Assembly: GCA_037176905.1 (NCBI GenBank)
Contig: JBBBWG010029577.1
Location: 4,477-52,365, forward strand
DNA length: 47,889 nt
From: Azolla pinnata
Taxonomy: Eukaryota; Streptophyta; Polypodiopsida; Salviniales; Salviniaceae
Direction: 5' to 3'
In this document: piece by piece, positions 35,704-46,714 of the stretch
Layout: every line of letters begins with the position of its first letter
How positions within the stretch are numbered: the first letter of the stretch is position 1
Position numbers and translations under genes: made by a program
Notes under the pieces: generated by a model
Databases searched by the model: none
Told to the model about the DNA's origin: nothing
The model's input: the letters and a program-made list of their open reading frames with translations, nothing else

Positions 35704-36156
35704 GTTTTGCTGCATCTCCGCTTGATGTTGCTCCTGTTTTTAGTTTTCCTAATCAATGGGATTTGTGTTGTATTTTTCTCTATTTTGATGCATCTCCCCT
35801 TCATGTTTCTCGTGTTTTTAGTTTTCCTGATCAATGGGATTTATGAGATTAAAACTGTTCCAGTTTGTGTTATATTTTTCTCTGTTTTGATGCATCTCCC
35901 CTTGATGCTTCTCCTGTTTTTAGTTTTCCTGATCAATGGGATTTTTGCGATTAAAACTCTTCCAATCCGTGTTAAATTTTTATCTGTTTTGATGCATCTC
36001 CACTTGATGTTTCTCTGTTTCTACTTTTCAATCGGGTTTGGAGTGATAATAGCTGGTTCAGTTTCTTTTAAAAGTTCTCTGTTTGATGCATCCCCGCCTG
36101 ATGTTTCTTCTGGTTTTGGTTTTCCTAATCAATGGGATTTGTGCGATAAAAACTGA
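35704..36156. repeat. Diverged tandem array, about 5 units of 85-110 bp
   Basis: Repeated blocks contain gatgcatctccccttgatgt, ctcctgtttttagttttcct, aatcaatgggattt and, in some, gcgattaaaactcttcc. Unit length varies because some copies lack the attaaaac block. The long open frame over the array (35707-36156) is a by-product of the repeat and encodes only a hydrophobic repeated string. Confidence 0.88.
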
Positions 36157-37820
36157 TCACTTTATGCTAAATTTTTCCTTAGTGTAAAGAATGATGCTGG
36201 AATTGGTCCAATCAGAAGCAAAATTCTGACCAATTTGATGGTTTGACTTTTTGACTAAGTCGAGATGTGATTGGGGTGGTGCCAATTAACTGCACATTGA
36301 TTGAGTTGTTAAATTCGTGATGATTTGCCAAGAGGTTTGAAGAAAATAAATTGTCTCACAGCAGGTTAATCTACTAGCTAGGCCGAATCATTGAGAATCA
36401 AGCTATAAAGTATTGCGGTAATATATCATTTAATGTTACGGTAATAAGAAAATCCAGCCCGGCTGAATTTATCATAAGCTTACGTACACGTCAACCCTAT
36501 AGAATTTTTATGCTAATGTATCAGGGTAAAAATGACCCATCTTTACCATGTTTCTATATTGTGCATATAACATAATATTGTGAACAGGAACGATTTTCGT
36601 TGGAATGGATGAATTGGTTTCTGATCGTACGGTTGCCATTAGTTGCATACATATATGGGCATATTATGTGTATAATCTGAACTTAAATTGCTGTTATTTG
36701 ATCGTTGTTACCAACAAAAGCCAAAGAAGGTGAAAAGTGTGGAAGCTATGCTTTTGATTATTAGAATTGAAATACAGAAATAAGAATGCGGGGAACAATA
36801 TATTGTACCATTTAGAAGAGGTATAAAGGCAGCGCAGTATTGTGAAATCAGGTGTGAGCAGCAGCATAAGCCTCATCTTTTACGTTATGAAGCCAGAGGA
36901 TATAGAGTCTTGAAACTGGGCTCCAGCTAATCCTGCATTTTGCTTTCCTTCAACCAAATCAATCCACAGCCAGGCCTTTTGGAATATCACATGTATTGCC
37001 GGTTATTGTAACAGATTGCTGCAAAGAACAGACAGACAAGCCACAAATGATGGAGATACTAAAAGATTTGAATGGTTATTGAATGCGTGTACTCTTGAAT
37101 CATCAGAACATCTTGTGGCCTTTCCTCGTGAACTATTACTAAAAGTAACTATTGAATGCTTACCTGTTTCTCATCTACCAAAAGGCACTGAATGCTTAGA
37201 AAACCGCTGAGTTAATGCTTAGCGGACTCTTTGCTTGAATCTGGTCATATGATTGGAAGTCTTGGTAAGGCGTTGCAGAAGTTAGGTGCATTCTCGAGTA
37301 TATGTTGAGATGGGCGTTTGGAGGCGGGTCATTTTGTAGATCAACCGCGTTTCATTTTGTAGATCAACCACTTTTCATTTTTCTTGTACTTCAACCAAAG
37401 TGTACACACCAGGTCAGGTGTTTTCAACAATGTAATTGCACTTGAAAGATTTCAAGCATCTACCCACTCTGTCAGTTATAGAAACAAAGCTGATTTCTCT
37501 CCATTGATTCTTTGCTACGAAATGGAACTGAAAAATTAGTTACCGACAATGCTTCTCTACAAAGATCATTACAGCACAGTTTACTCACCACTGCAACCAG
37601 GGTCTAATTGAAAGTTGAAGATAAGCATCTGCACACTAACAAAAATCTAACATCTTTCACTGAAGCTATGCATCATAAGTTTCCACAGTAAGTAGTATTA
37701 GCCTGCCGTTGTTCTGAGCCATGCATCAGATAGAAACTTATTCATTTTGTGATTGTCAGCTCCAAAACCCATGAGAATGAATGCTTGTGCCAAAATACAG
37801 TTCGTCTGCATTTGTTTTTC
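36157..37820. other. Intergenic, no gene established
   Basis: The sequence between the tandem array and the LSD1-like relic has small open frames only. One at 37016-37210 reads somewhat like protein (RFEWLLNACTLESSEHLVAF) but has no recognised domain or supporting splice structure. Confidence 0.4.
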
Positions 37821-37824
37821 TTCA

Positions 37825-39205
37825 TTTTTATGCCTCATATCGTAAATACTTAGCAGCACTTGCTTGAATAACCAAAAAATGGAGGAAACCTGTATAGAGG
37901 ATTGGATTTTTCGTCACCACAGTTTGCATATCTCTGCAACAGGTAACAATAAAACCATCTTTGTTTACATGAAATAAGCAATTCAAAATGGCTACAATGA
38001 ACATTTCGAGACAAAATTCAGCAAACCTGTTGAGAAGCATCCACCAAGATGAGATATTCGGAGGATCTTACTGCACACAAAAGGATACTCACACTGTTAG
38101 CATTGTAAAAAAACCATTTGGCTGCAGTGTTACAGAATAATGTCTTTTTATGAGTAGGTTTAGTCAGGTTTTACGAGTTCAATAACATATTTTAAAGTTC
38201 CATAAGAATCCAAAGAATACTATACTCTACCATAACAGCAACTTTCGGAAAAATGTCCTGCTATTGTTTGCAGCGGTGATCTATTTCAAAAAACCTAAAT
38301 CCAGCCAAAAGGCTTCCAATTCACACTTAAAATCGCTGAAGAAGCACCAACTCCTAGATAAACCTTTGCCCATCACTGTCACATTAATTTGTGATCCCGC
38401 AATTTTTGTCTACAAAGTCATGACCTCTTTTCGAAGTCTTCACACTGCAATGTATATGAGCATGTTATCTGCTTTGTTATTGATATTACTTGGCATGATT
38501 TTCTACTAATAAGAATTTTGTTCATTGTGACTCATGTTTATGCTTGGAAAGTAGAATGAGCAGAATGTATTACATTATACCACATATTCATGTATTGACA
38601 AGAGTAATGCTGTCTCAGGCTGCTATAGTTCGATATGGACTTCATTTTACTGTTAGGTTAATATGGCACAACAAGGGGGATTCTTGGCTTGGAATATTTG
38701 GGTTCCATGGAAACTTGAAGCGACTGCATAGAGTTACTATGCAGCTTGAAGTCAAAGAAAGCATGTAATTTCATCAGGTTTTGTATACCTGCAAATCAAG
38801 AGGCCTGGAAAAGGAGGGCTACCATAGGGGACAGCATGGATCCATCAAACTGACGGAAGTTGTAGAAGAAGATCATACCCTGGTTGGAGTGATAAACGCA
38901 GAATCTGAAGATTTTATGGATGGCACACAAGCTGCAATCACATGTGCCATCTGGTTACCTAGAAAGAGGAAAGAACACAATTAACAATAACCAATCGGTT
39001 AGAAGACCCAGAAAGTTCTTATACACTGACAGGGAATCTAAATGCAGCTTAGACAGACTCTTTAAGGTCAAATATGTATTTAAATATAAAAGATCACCAG
39101 TAGATTAAGCTCGACTGTATGGCAGCGAGCAGTGCAGGCTAATAGCACGAGTGTGCATGCATACAGCAGGATAAGGCAACCATCTGTACTCCTGAAAATT
39201 GCAAT
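37825..39205 (-). pseudogene. Decayed LSD1-like zinc-finger gene relic
   Basis: Several blocks match, in the same order and orientation, the LSD1-type gene at 43745-45511. 37868-37935 parallels the exon with the ENPM motif (attggatttttcgtcacc, cagtttgca). 38024-38037 equals the next exon end with its splice donor (aacctgttgagaag). 38403-38460 matches intron sequence at about 44621-44690 (ttttgtctacaaagtc, gcaatgt.tatgag). 38873-38990 parallels the third-finger exon with both splice borders (catacccnnnttgnagtg; cacaattaac). 39117-39200 parallels the second-finger exon (gtatggcagc, gtgcat.cata, aaggcaaccatc, tcctgaaaattgca). Finger cysteines are lost through substitutions and internal deletions, and no first-finger exon is seen before the PPR gene begins at 39455. 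It is best read as an old tandem copy that has decayed. Similarity was judged by eye only. Confidence 0.65.
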
Positions 39206-39454
39206 GGAGAAGAATTCAGCCATTTTTCTCAACATTCAGTTAAATTAGGTAACTGCTTTTCGCAAAGACTGTTATACACTCAAATGCATAACACAAACAG
39301 TCATAGTATGAAAATAAAAGAATGTGATAATTTTAGAGTGGGAAAGTTTACCTCAACAGCCCGTGATGGCATCCGGGACTGAATCACCATGAACTATAAT
39401 CTGGTATTCAATTTTGGAATTGAACACTTTCGAATTCAACAAGCAAATACACAT

Positions 39455-42067
39455 TCAGTTACTTGCGACAGCGTTGAGGAGATTAGAGAGCAAGATGTAC
39501 TCAGCCGCACAATGAGGTTCTAATTTCACAGCTTGGTGGAAGCATCTTTGTGCTAAATCCTTATTACCATATATACCACATGCGCTAAGTAATGACATCC
39601 ACCCAAAAGCATCTACTTGGGTTGGCAAGCTTTCAAGTAAATGCTTTGCATCCGATAGATGCCCTGCACGAGCTATGAGATCTGCAATAAGATTAAAATG
39701 CTCTACAGTTAAGTTTATGCCAGGATCTTCTCTCATGGATAAAAGATAGTGTTGAGCTTCTTGAATTTGACCTGTTTGGCTACAAGCAGTAAGCACACTA
39801 CTTAAGATTCTGGCATCTGGCATTGTGCCCTGATGTCTCATAATTTGCAAGCAATGTGTGACCATGTCACAATTGCCATGCTCAGCATATCCTGCAATCA
39901 CTGTTCCAAATGATACGACATCTATACTGGGCATATTCGTAAACACATGCTTCGCATCTTCTATGCTCCCAGACCTAGAATACATGTCAATAAGCGCATT
40001 GCCTATCGACATGTCCAACCCAACATCCCACAATAAGATGCTAGCATGAAGCAATCTTCCATGATATGACGATTCTATCCCATCGCAAGCTTTTAGAACA
40101 CACAAAAAAGTGACCCTATCAGGAATCATACCAGCCTCAATCATATCATTATAGAGCTTGAGAATATGAGTATTCTGGCCCCCATTCTCTACATAGCCAT
40201 ATATCAAAGAATTCCACGTAATAGCATCCTTCTCAGTCATCACATCAAAAACCTTCTGTGCTCCAATGACACTTCCACCCTTAATGTATATGTTGACAAG
40301 GGTGTTTCCTGCGACTGCATCTATTTCTAAGCCATTACAAATAATGTCAGTGTGTAAAGCATGGCATTGCTCAAGTGTACCAACATTAAGGCATGCTTTT
40401 AATGCAGATGAGTAGAGGATAATGTTTGGTTTCACACACTCTACTCTCATTCTTCCAAAAAGTTCCAGCGCAAGATCATTATGAGTCCCCAGGGAAGCAC
40501 ATCCATCAATTAGTGCACCCCATGATGTCAGTGGCTTATTGTTTGAGGAATCAAATACCCTTATTGCCTCCATTAGAGTTCCACATTTAGCATACATGGC
40601 CACAAGTGAGCTTCCTACTATGCTATCTGATTCATGTCCTTGGATTATTATCTGGTTATGAATAATCATGCCTTCTTTTAAAGCTACGATCCCCCCACAA
40701 GCCTGTAAAATGCAAGAAAAGATTATTGTATTCGACCTCAGCCCCTCCCGTTGCATTTTCTCGAATAGTTGAAGAGCAATAAGACAATTATCATCCTGTA
40801 CAAAGCCAGAGATGATTGAGCCCCAAGTAACCTCGTCACGATTAACGAATAAATTAAACAAATTATAAGATTCTCTCAAACTTTTACATCTGATATACAT
40901 ATCAATTAGGCTATTGGAGACAACAGTATCTGACTCGAGCTCCAGCTCCACTATATAACTATGTAAAATCTTCCCACGATCCAAGCAGCACATCTGGCCA
41001 CAAGCTTTTAGAACACTTGATATGATAAACTTGGTGGGCTTTATGCCTTCTCGTAGCATACTCATGTACAGATCGAAGGCCACAAAACCATCTCCATCAT
41101 TGGTATATCCTGCAAGAATCGAAGCCCACGAAATAACGCTTCGATTGGGCAATCCCTTGAATACATTGCGAGCATCAGGTAAGCATCCACATTTTGCATA
41201 CATGTCAATAAGAGAATTTCCTAACACAATGTTCGGCTCAAAGATGTATTTGATAACTTTGTCATGTATTATGTGACCATGGGTAATCGATCTTATATGG
41301 CCACAAGTCTTGAGAAAGGAGGAGAAGATAGTTTCATCAGGTAAAACGTCTTTCTTTTGCATCTCTTGATATAGTTCAAGTGCATTGTGAGCTCGTTCAT
41401 GCTCGACATAACCTGCAAGAAGGGCGCCCCAAGATACTGTACTCCTGTCATCCATTCTATCAAAAACTCTTTGCGCTTCATCAAGAGCACCGCATCTCGC
41501 ATAGAAATCAACAAATCTCGTCCCAGATACCACATCTATTTCCACACCACTTGCCAGAAACTGATCATGCATCATTCTACCTTGCTTCAAGTCCCTGACA
41601 ATGGCACATGCTTTCAAAACAGAAAAGAACAAGGATGTCGTTGCTTGGAACCCCTCTTCAAGCATGTCACGGTATAGAGCGAAAGCCGTTTTGTAGCCTT
41701 CCAGCATGATGTGAATAGATATTATTTCACTCCATATGCATCGAGAAGGCTTACAAATATCCGCAAAGACAAGGTTTGCATCGAACAAGATTCCACATGA
41801 TGCAAATGCATGAATGAGGTCGCCATGGAAAGACCACTTCTTCACATCAGGAGAAGCAGAAGAAGAACAAGTGTCGATGCTAACAATCAGGGAGTGGACT
41901 CTTCTACAAGATTCCAAGTCTTTCATTTTAGCATAGGCTTGAAGAAGATCATGTATGTGATTGCAAGAAACCGGGGCCCCACAACGATGATGGTGGTACA
42001 GAGCATTTTGCAGGTTTGCCAGGTGACTGGAGGGAGGAAGACATTGAAAAAATCTCCTGGAGTGCAT
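39455..42067 (-). CDS. PLS-type pentatricopeptide repeat protein, 870 aa, intronless, short E-like end
   Basis: One open frame encodes repeated P, L and S PPR motifs, with WGALLAGYVEH, WASILAGYTND, WGSIISGFVQD, WNSLIYGYVEN and FGTVIAGYAEH helices. They alternate with LFxSVLKACGxxxxLxxGxxxH and NSLIDMYAKCG-type helices about every 100 residues. The end has an E-domain opening (FGWMSLLSACGIYGN, then AAEYILLSNLLNAVASN) and stops there, without the rest of E or a DYW domain. The first residues (MHSRRFFQCLPPSSH) are Arg- and aromatic-rich, with an early Arg pair, as in mitochondrial targeting leaders. The start is the first ATG of the frame. The class acts in organelle RNA editing or processing; the target is unknown. 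It sits between the relic and the intact LSD1-like gene, on the same strand. Confidence 0.9.
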   Translation of the reverse strand: MHSRRFFQCLPPSSHLANLQNALYHHHRCGAPVSCNHIHDLLQAYAKMKDLESCRRVHSLIVSIDTCSSSASPDVKKWSFHGDLIHAFASCGILFDANLVFADICKPSRCIWSEIISIHIMLEGYKTAFALYRDMLEEGFQATTSLFFSVLKACAIVRDLKQGRMMHDQFLASGVEIDVVSGTRFVDFYARCGALDEAQRVFDRMDDRSTVSWGALLAGYVEHERAHNALELYQEMQKKDVLPDETIFSSFLKTCGHIRSITHGHIIHDKVIKYIFEPNIVLGNSLIDMYAKCGCLPDARNVFKGLPNRSVISWASILAGYTNDGDGFVAFDLYMSMLREGIKPTKFIISSVLKACGQMCCLDRGKILHSYIVELELESDTVVSNSLIDMYIRCKSLRESYNLFNLFVNRDEVTWGSIISGFVQDDNCLIALQLFEKMQREGLRSNTIIFSCILQACGGIVALKEGMIIHNQIIIQGHESDSIVGSSLVAMYAKCGTLMEAIRVFDSSNNKPLTSWGALIDGCASLGTHNDLALELFGRMRVECVKPNIILYSSALKACLNVGTLEQCHALHTDIICNGLEIDAVAGNTLVNIYIKGGSVIGAQKVFDVMTEKDAITWNSLIYGYVENGGQNTHILKLYNDMIEAGMIPDRVTFLCVLKACDGIESSYHGRLLHASILLWDVGLDMSIGNALIDMYSRSGSIEDAKHVFTNMPSIDVVSFGTVIAGYAEHGNCDMVTHCLQIMRHQGTMPDARILSSVLTACSQTGQIQEAQHYLLSMREDPGINLTVEHFNLIADLIARAGHLSDAKHLLESLPTQVDAFGWMSLLSACGIYGNKDLAQRCFHQAVKLEPHCAAEYILLSNLLNAVASN

Positions 42068-42256
42068 GTTTCAGGGAAGATCTGGGCAATGGAGCAGAGC
42101 AACTAACCCTGCAGCATTCTCGCAATCACACGCCACCATGTCTTGACTACGAAATGGGCGACTAACGAAGGTGAAGATTACACTGCAAATTACAGTTTCC
42201 AACCATTGTTATGCACCCACTCCAAATGTGTTTTCGCACTTCATACAGTTGTTGGC

Positions 42257-43131
42257 TCATCCAAGACTGCAGACGGTTGATTGAGAACAGCATAAAGTAA
42301 CCATTTCAATGAAGTCGTTGAGACAGCAATCCAACCAGAAGAACCGTTGCAATGATGATGGCTTCCTTCTCTGCAAAGGAATACACAGATCTTAGTTTGA
42401 TTCGATTCCTTTGCAATCAGGAACGAGAAATGGTTCATAACCACATTGCAAATGAAGACATAATTCTAGAAAGTCAAGATTCATCATGGTTTTGCAGACC
42501 AAGCATGCTGGAGCAAGATTCATCATACTTGCCCAGCTTTGTCGGATCCTGCAGTTCTTGTTGGATATAGCACACCTTGTTAGGTAGCATCACGCAAACA
42601 AATGAACATGCATGAAGTATTCTGATCATCTCGGATTGAAGTTCTTGACAGTTTCCAAGAATATGGCGCCCACTGACAGTAAATGCTATAATCAAGCCTC
42701 CTGCAATGGTGGCTCAAACAAATTCCTTCAGTCTTCCTGCTGTCTGCCAATGATTTTATCTATTGACAAAGCTTGCACCAGTTAAAAGCAAAGACTTCCC
42801 CTGCATTCTTGAATCTTGTCTATTTCCAGCACACATAAACCACATGTCACAGCATGTTTTCTTAAAATCAATAGATTTGTTATGTGAAATATATCCAAAT
42901 TGATTTCCTGCGTTTTATAGAATCACCAAATGCATTGAGCATCAAAAGAAATTGGATCTGATCCTGTGTCAAACAAAAAATGGATCCCAATTCCTATAAC
43001 TGGGTTTTGTTCAGATTACAGATGATGATTTTCTTGCACAGATTTCAGAATCAATTACTACTGATGCGAATTACCAATTGCATCCGTCGTTCATCAAACT
43101 GAAACTCTGAATCACCCTTCGCGGTATATCC
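42257..43131 (-). CDS. Tentative four-exon gene fragment of unknown identity
   Basis: Four exon-like blocks on the minus strand have acceptable splice borders and agree in phase: 43131-43075 (57 bp, phase 0; SEFQFDERRMQL), 42963-42927 (37 bp; DQIQFLLMLNAF), 42700-42576 (125 bp; GLIIAFTVSGRHILGN, MIRILHACSFVCVMLPNK) and 42370-42257 (114 bp; RFFWLDCCLNDFIEM, TGA at 42257-42259). The joined piece would be about 110 residues, with a hydrophobic stretch. I do not recognise it, no upstream exon was placed, and its end lies only 190 bp before the PPR start, where that gene's leader should be. It could equally be a decayed gene or chance. Confidence 0.3.
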
Positions 43132-43608
43132 CTGATAAAGCATGGAAGTTAGAAAAATAATAGATAGATCCATCATATTGTTTGCTCACATAGCACACAT
43201 TACAGCCAGGAAACAAGAATACCATAAAAAATTAAATAAAGAATAAAAAAGTAACGAATAATAAGGAGTAAATAACTCCCGTCCAAATGCCTGAATGAGT
43301 ATGGTGCATTGACTTTCTGGTTCTGAACAAACTGAATGCATGTAGATGTACAGAAAAGATCAAAGGACAAAAAATATATTTCAATAATTGATTCACTCAA
43401 CAAAGTCTTCTCATCATTCTGGCTTATTTGTAGATTTAATGTACAAATGTAACCAACCCAGTAGAAATTACAGTATCAATCAAAAGTTAAATTCTATTGC
43501 AAATCATATATCACAAACAAGGATCAATCTTATACTTTTCTGTATGTGTCAGGGCACGAAGCAAACCAAAAGTAGCATAGGCTGTTGCTTCACCTTCGGA
43601 GAGCTAAT

Positions 43609-43795
43609 ACATCATTCAAATTTTCTTCATCCTTACAAGTCTTTGATAAGTAGCTCCTTTTACATCCTTCCACATTGTTAACCTGAGAAGTACCATAATA
43701 AGAAATTTCCTGCATCCTCCAAGTCATTGATAAGTGGCACTTTTCTACTTCTTTCCCGTCTTTATCCCAACTGCAACACTGCTAACCTGAAGATG
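43609..43795. repeat. Local duplication including the LSD1-type gene's last exon
   Basis: The segment 43713-43795 (catcctccaagtcattgata, agtggcac, ctgctaacctgaag) has a diverged partner at 43624-43692 (catccttacaagtctttgat, aagtagctc, ttgttaacctgagaag). The partner retains a splice-acceptor-like end but no longer encodes the conserved final peptide. Confidence 0.6.
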
Positions 43796-46714
43796 AACAT
43801 CAAATTGCATTAGTATTACCTCTTTTGGGCACAAAATGGTTAAAAATCAAGATATAAGGGGTAGTGAAAATACCAACTTCCCATTGTCATCCAATGTCAT
43901 TGGATTTTCAATGATTACGGTTTGCACAGGAAATGGTGGCTGCAAAAGTCAGATAACAATATACTCTGTTGTTCAAAAGTTCAAAAAACTGGTGGATTGA
44001 CTTGAATTTATCAGTATAATCTAAACGACTAAAATCTCTTAATTGGCAATCGAACTCATTAAACGAAAATTTGTGAACCTGTTGAGAAGGTGGCAGTGAA
44101 GATGTCAAATTTGAAGGGGCTTGTTGTGGCGCAAGGGGCGTTCTTGCACTGCTAGCCTGAAATCAGCCAGAAAATTTTGACTGCATGCACAAGGACCTTG
44201 AAAAACGAAAAGAATAAAAAGCATCTGGCATATGTACAAATTTCTACACGCTTCAATACATTTCTGAAAGAATGGAGTAAGGCAAACTCATTTCCTTCTT
44301 TCAGACTAAAGTTTTTTACTAGGATGACTCTTTCAAACAAAATATCATAGATAGTAGCCGATTTTATGATTGAAAACCATCAAATCAAAATTCCAATCTT
44401 ACATCATTTTCTTTTTGCTAACAGAGATTTTTAATAGAACCACTGGAAGAAAAAATAGTGTCATAATTTTCTCCACCAGTTTCGTCTACAAGGTCTCATT
44501 GTAACCATCCACAAGTGAAACGATCAAATTAAAATTCTAATCTTACCTCAGGTTCTTAGCTAATTAATTAGAACAATTCTAAAAAGAAATGGCAACATAG
44601 CTCTCACATTCATCCACAAGTTTTGTCTACAAAGTCTGAACATTCTCTAGAATTCTTATACGGCTGCATGTACAGCAATGTTTATGAGTTCTCCAATAAA
44701 TATCAGTTAGCATTTTTCCTATCCATTCATTCAAAACAGGCTAAGTTGTTGAGATGCAAACTGCTAAGGAAACAATGGAAACCCACTAAAGACAGGATAG
44801 AAAATGGAAAAAACTGACAGTCAGACAATGTTGAGGGAAGTAAATAGCGTTCTGGGAGTACTAAAGATTCTAAAGTTCAAATTTTTTTTGAAGTGCCATT
44901 TGACAGTGGGGCTTGCAGTGCGCAAAAGGCTCATTTAGAAATCAATGCATTCACAAGATCAGCAGACAGCATTCTGGTGGAATTGGCTGTTTAATCATGC
45001 TGAATATTTCCCCTCATGAGCCAATTATATGAGACCGATACAGAAATACAGGCAGTGAGATCTAAAATATTTTGATCATCAAAACCCTAGATAGTATGAG
45101 CTGAAAAATGGAAGCATAATGAAGATTAACCACGAAAAAGCAAGGAAAACAGCATACCCCAGTTGCAGTGGTAAAGTGACAAACAGCACATTTTACTAAT
45201 GGAGCACCAGATGGGTACATTAATGTGAGAGTGCAACCTCCACAAGTCACGTGCTCCATCTGGCTGGCTAGAAAAGGGACAACACAATTAACACAAATTT
45301 ATCACCTAGTTGCCTACAGAATAGGAGAGCTCAAATATTGCACAAATTGACTGTTTGAAAGATATTCAGTAGGTCAACAAAAAAACGTGTTCTACACCTT
45401 CCGTTGCAAGATTGATGGTATGGCAGCATGAGCAACGCACATTTGTAGCACCACGTGCATACATAAGCAGAGTACGGCAACCACCACAAATCAACTGGGC
45501 CATTCCAGTTCCTGAATATTGCAGTAATATATCAGAAAAGAATCTTATTCCTTCCAAGTCTCCATCAAGAAAGATCCCAAACCAAAAAAAAAAACAGGTA
45601 CATAAGTTTGTGTAAATATATTCACGCACACAAAGAATAAGCAGGACAGAATGTAATGATAATAATATTGATGGGCACAATAAATTCCATGTAGGAAATA
45701 CAAGAAAGTTCACAAAATGTACATATTATTAAGCCACTGAACGCAAGACACCAAGTTTGCATTAGGCAAATTCAAGCTCTTTTATTTCGTGATCTTTCCT
45801 CAAGATCTCACGAAGCTCCTTAAAGCATACACTTTTCCATCTCCAGCATAAAACAATTCGATACATGTATAAACATACACAGGACCATTTAGATCAGGAT
45901 TTATGTTTAGGGAGTTATTTGTATACATACAACTAAGAAAATGAATGAATGAGTTGAAAATTACAGAAGTATTATTACACCATCTGACTGAATGCATATA
46001 TGATATTGAAATTTCATGCGTAATGTGAACTAGATGCTAGGACAAACCTTATCCATAATATCAGTTCTTAATAGCAAGAGAAGTTCACAGACTAGCCTTC
46101 ATCCAGCATAGTGAGGTACTTCAACCACTATGTGAAGTTTCATAAAATAGAAAGTTTACCTATGCATCCAATCTTGAATTGCTTTCCTGCCGTTAGGTTC
46201 AGAAATATGCACACGGAAATAAGGAATGACAACTTCATTCAACTGTGTTTTTCCACTATATGTTGCCTATCAGAGAGTCGGAAGTTGTATATCATTATCT
46301 TACAATCTCCTGAAATCTAAATCTCCCTAAATCTCCTTGTGAAGTTCCTTAGCTGAAGGAATAGGAAAGGGAACCGGGCACCACACATTCACATGTCGAT
46401 TTTATTATCAAGAGCTAATGGTTGAGGGTACAAAGCATCATCATGAACTATACATTCATAGACGTCAACAGGATGTTATGCTATTAGATTAGCAAATAAT
46501 AAGATCAGAAAATTTTGGCTAATACATGAGCAAAAACTCCTCTAAAAGGAAGTAAACATGTCGTAGCAGAATGAAATTTAAATTGTCATAGGTCACTAAC
46601 CTTCCCGAGGAGCTTCTGTTATTGTGCTACAAACTGCACACCGAACATTTGCTGCCCCTTGTGGATAAACAAGAAGAGTTCTGCAGCCATTGCAGACAAG
46701 CTGGTTCTGAGCAC
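43745..46714 (-). CDS. LSD1-type protein with three zf-LSD1 fingers (initiator exon not located)
   Basis: Six exons join in frame on the minus strand: 46714-46601, 45511-45398, 45267-45158, 44156-44079, 43939-43874, 43786-43745, giving 173 residues plus stop. Each of the first three carries one zf-LSD1 finger: [20 protein letters not shown] with [24 protein letters not shown] with [24 protein letters not shown] with CAVC. The tail holds [18 protein letters not shown] then [13 protein letters not shown] and TAG at 43745-43747, the conserved end of plant LSD1. In Arabidopsis LSD1 (about 184 residues) restrains runaway cell death and contributes to oxidative-stress and light acclimation. Exon 1 here begins two bases into a codon, so a short upstream exon with the ATG is needed. 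It was not identified in 46715-47889 and may lie there unseen or outside the window. A decayed relative lies at 37.8-39.2 kb. Confidence 0.9.

Noticed and set aside
35707..36156. Multi-pass membrane protein
   Set aside because: The hydrophobicity comes from T-rich repeated DNA; no family match and no splice or start context. It is kept only as a low-interest finding.
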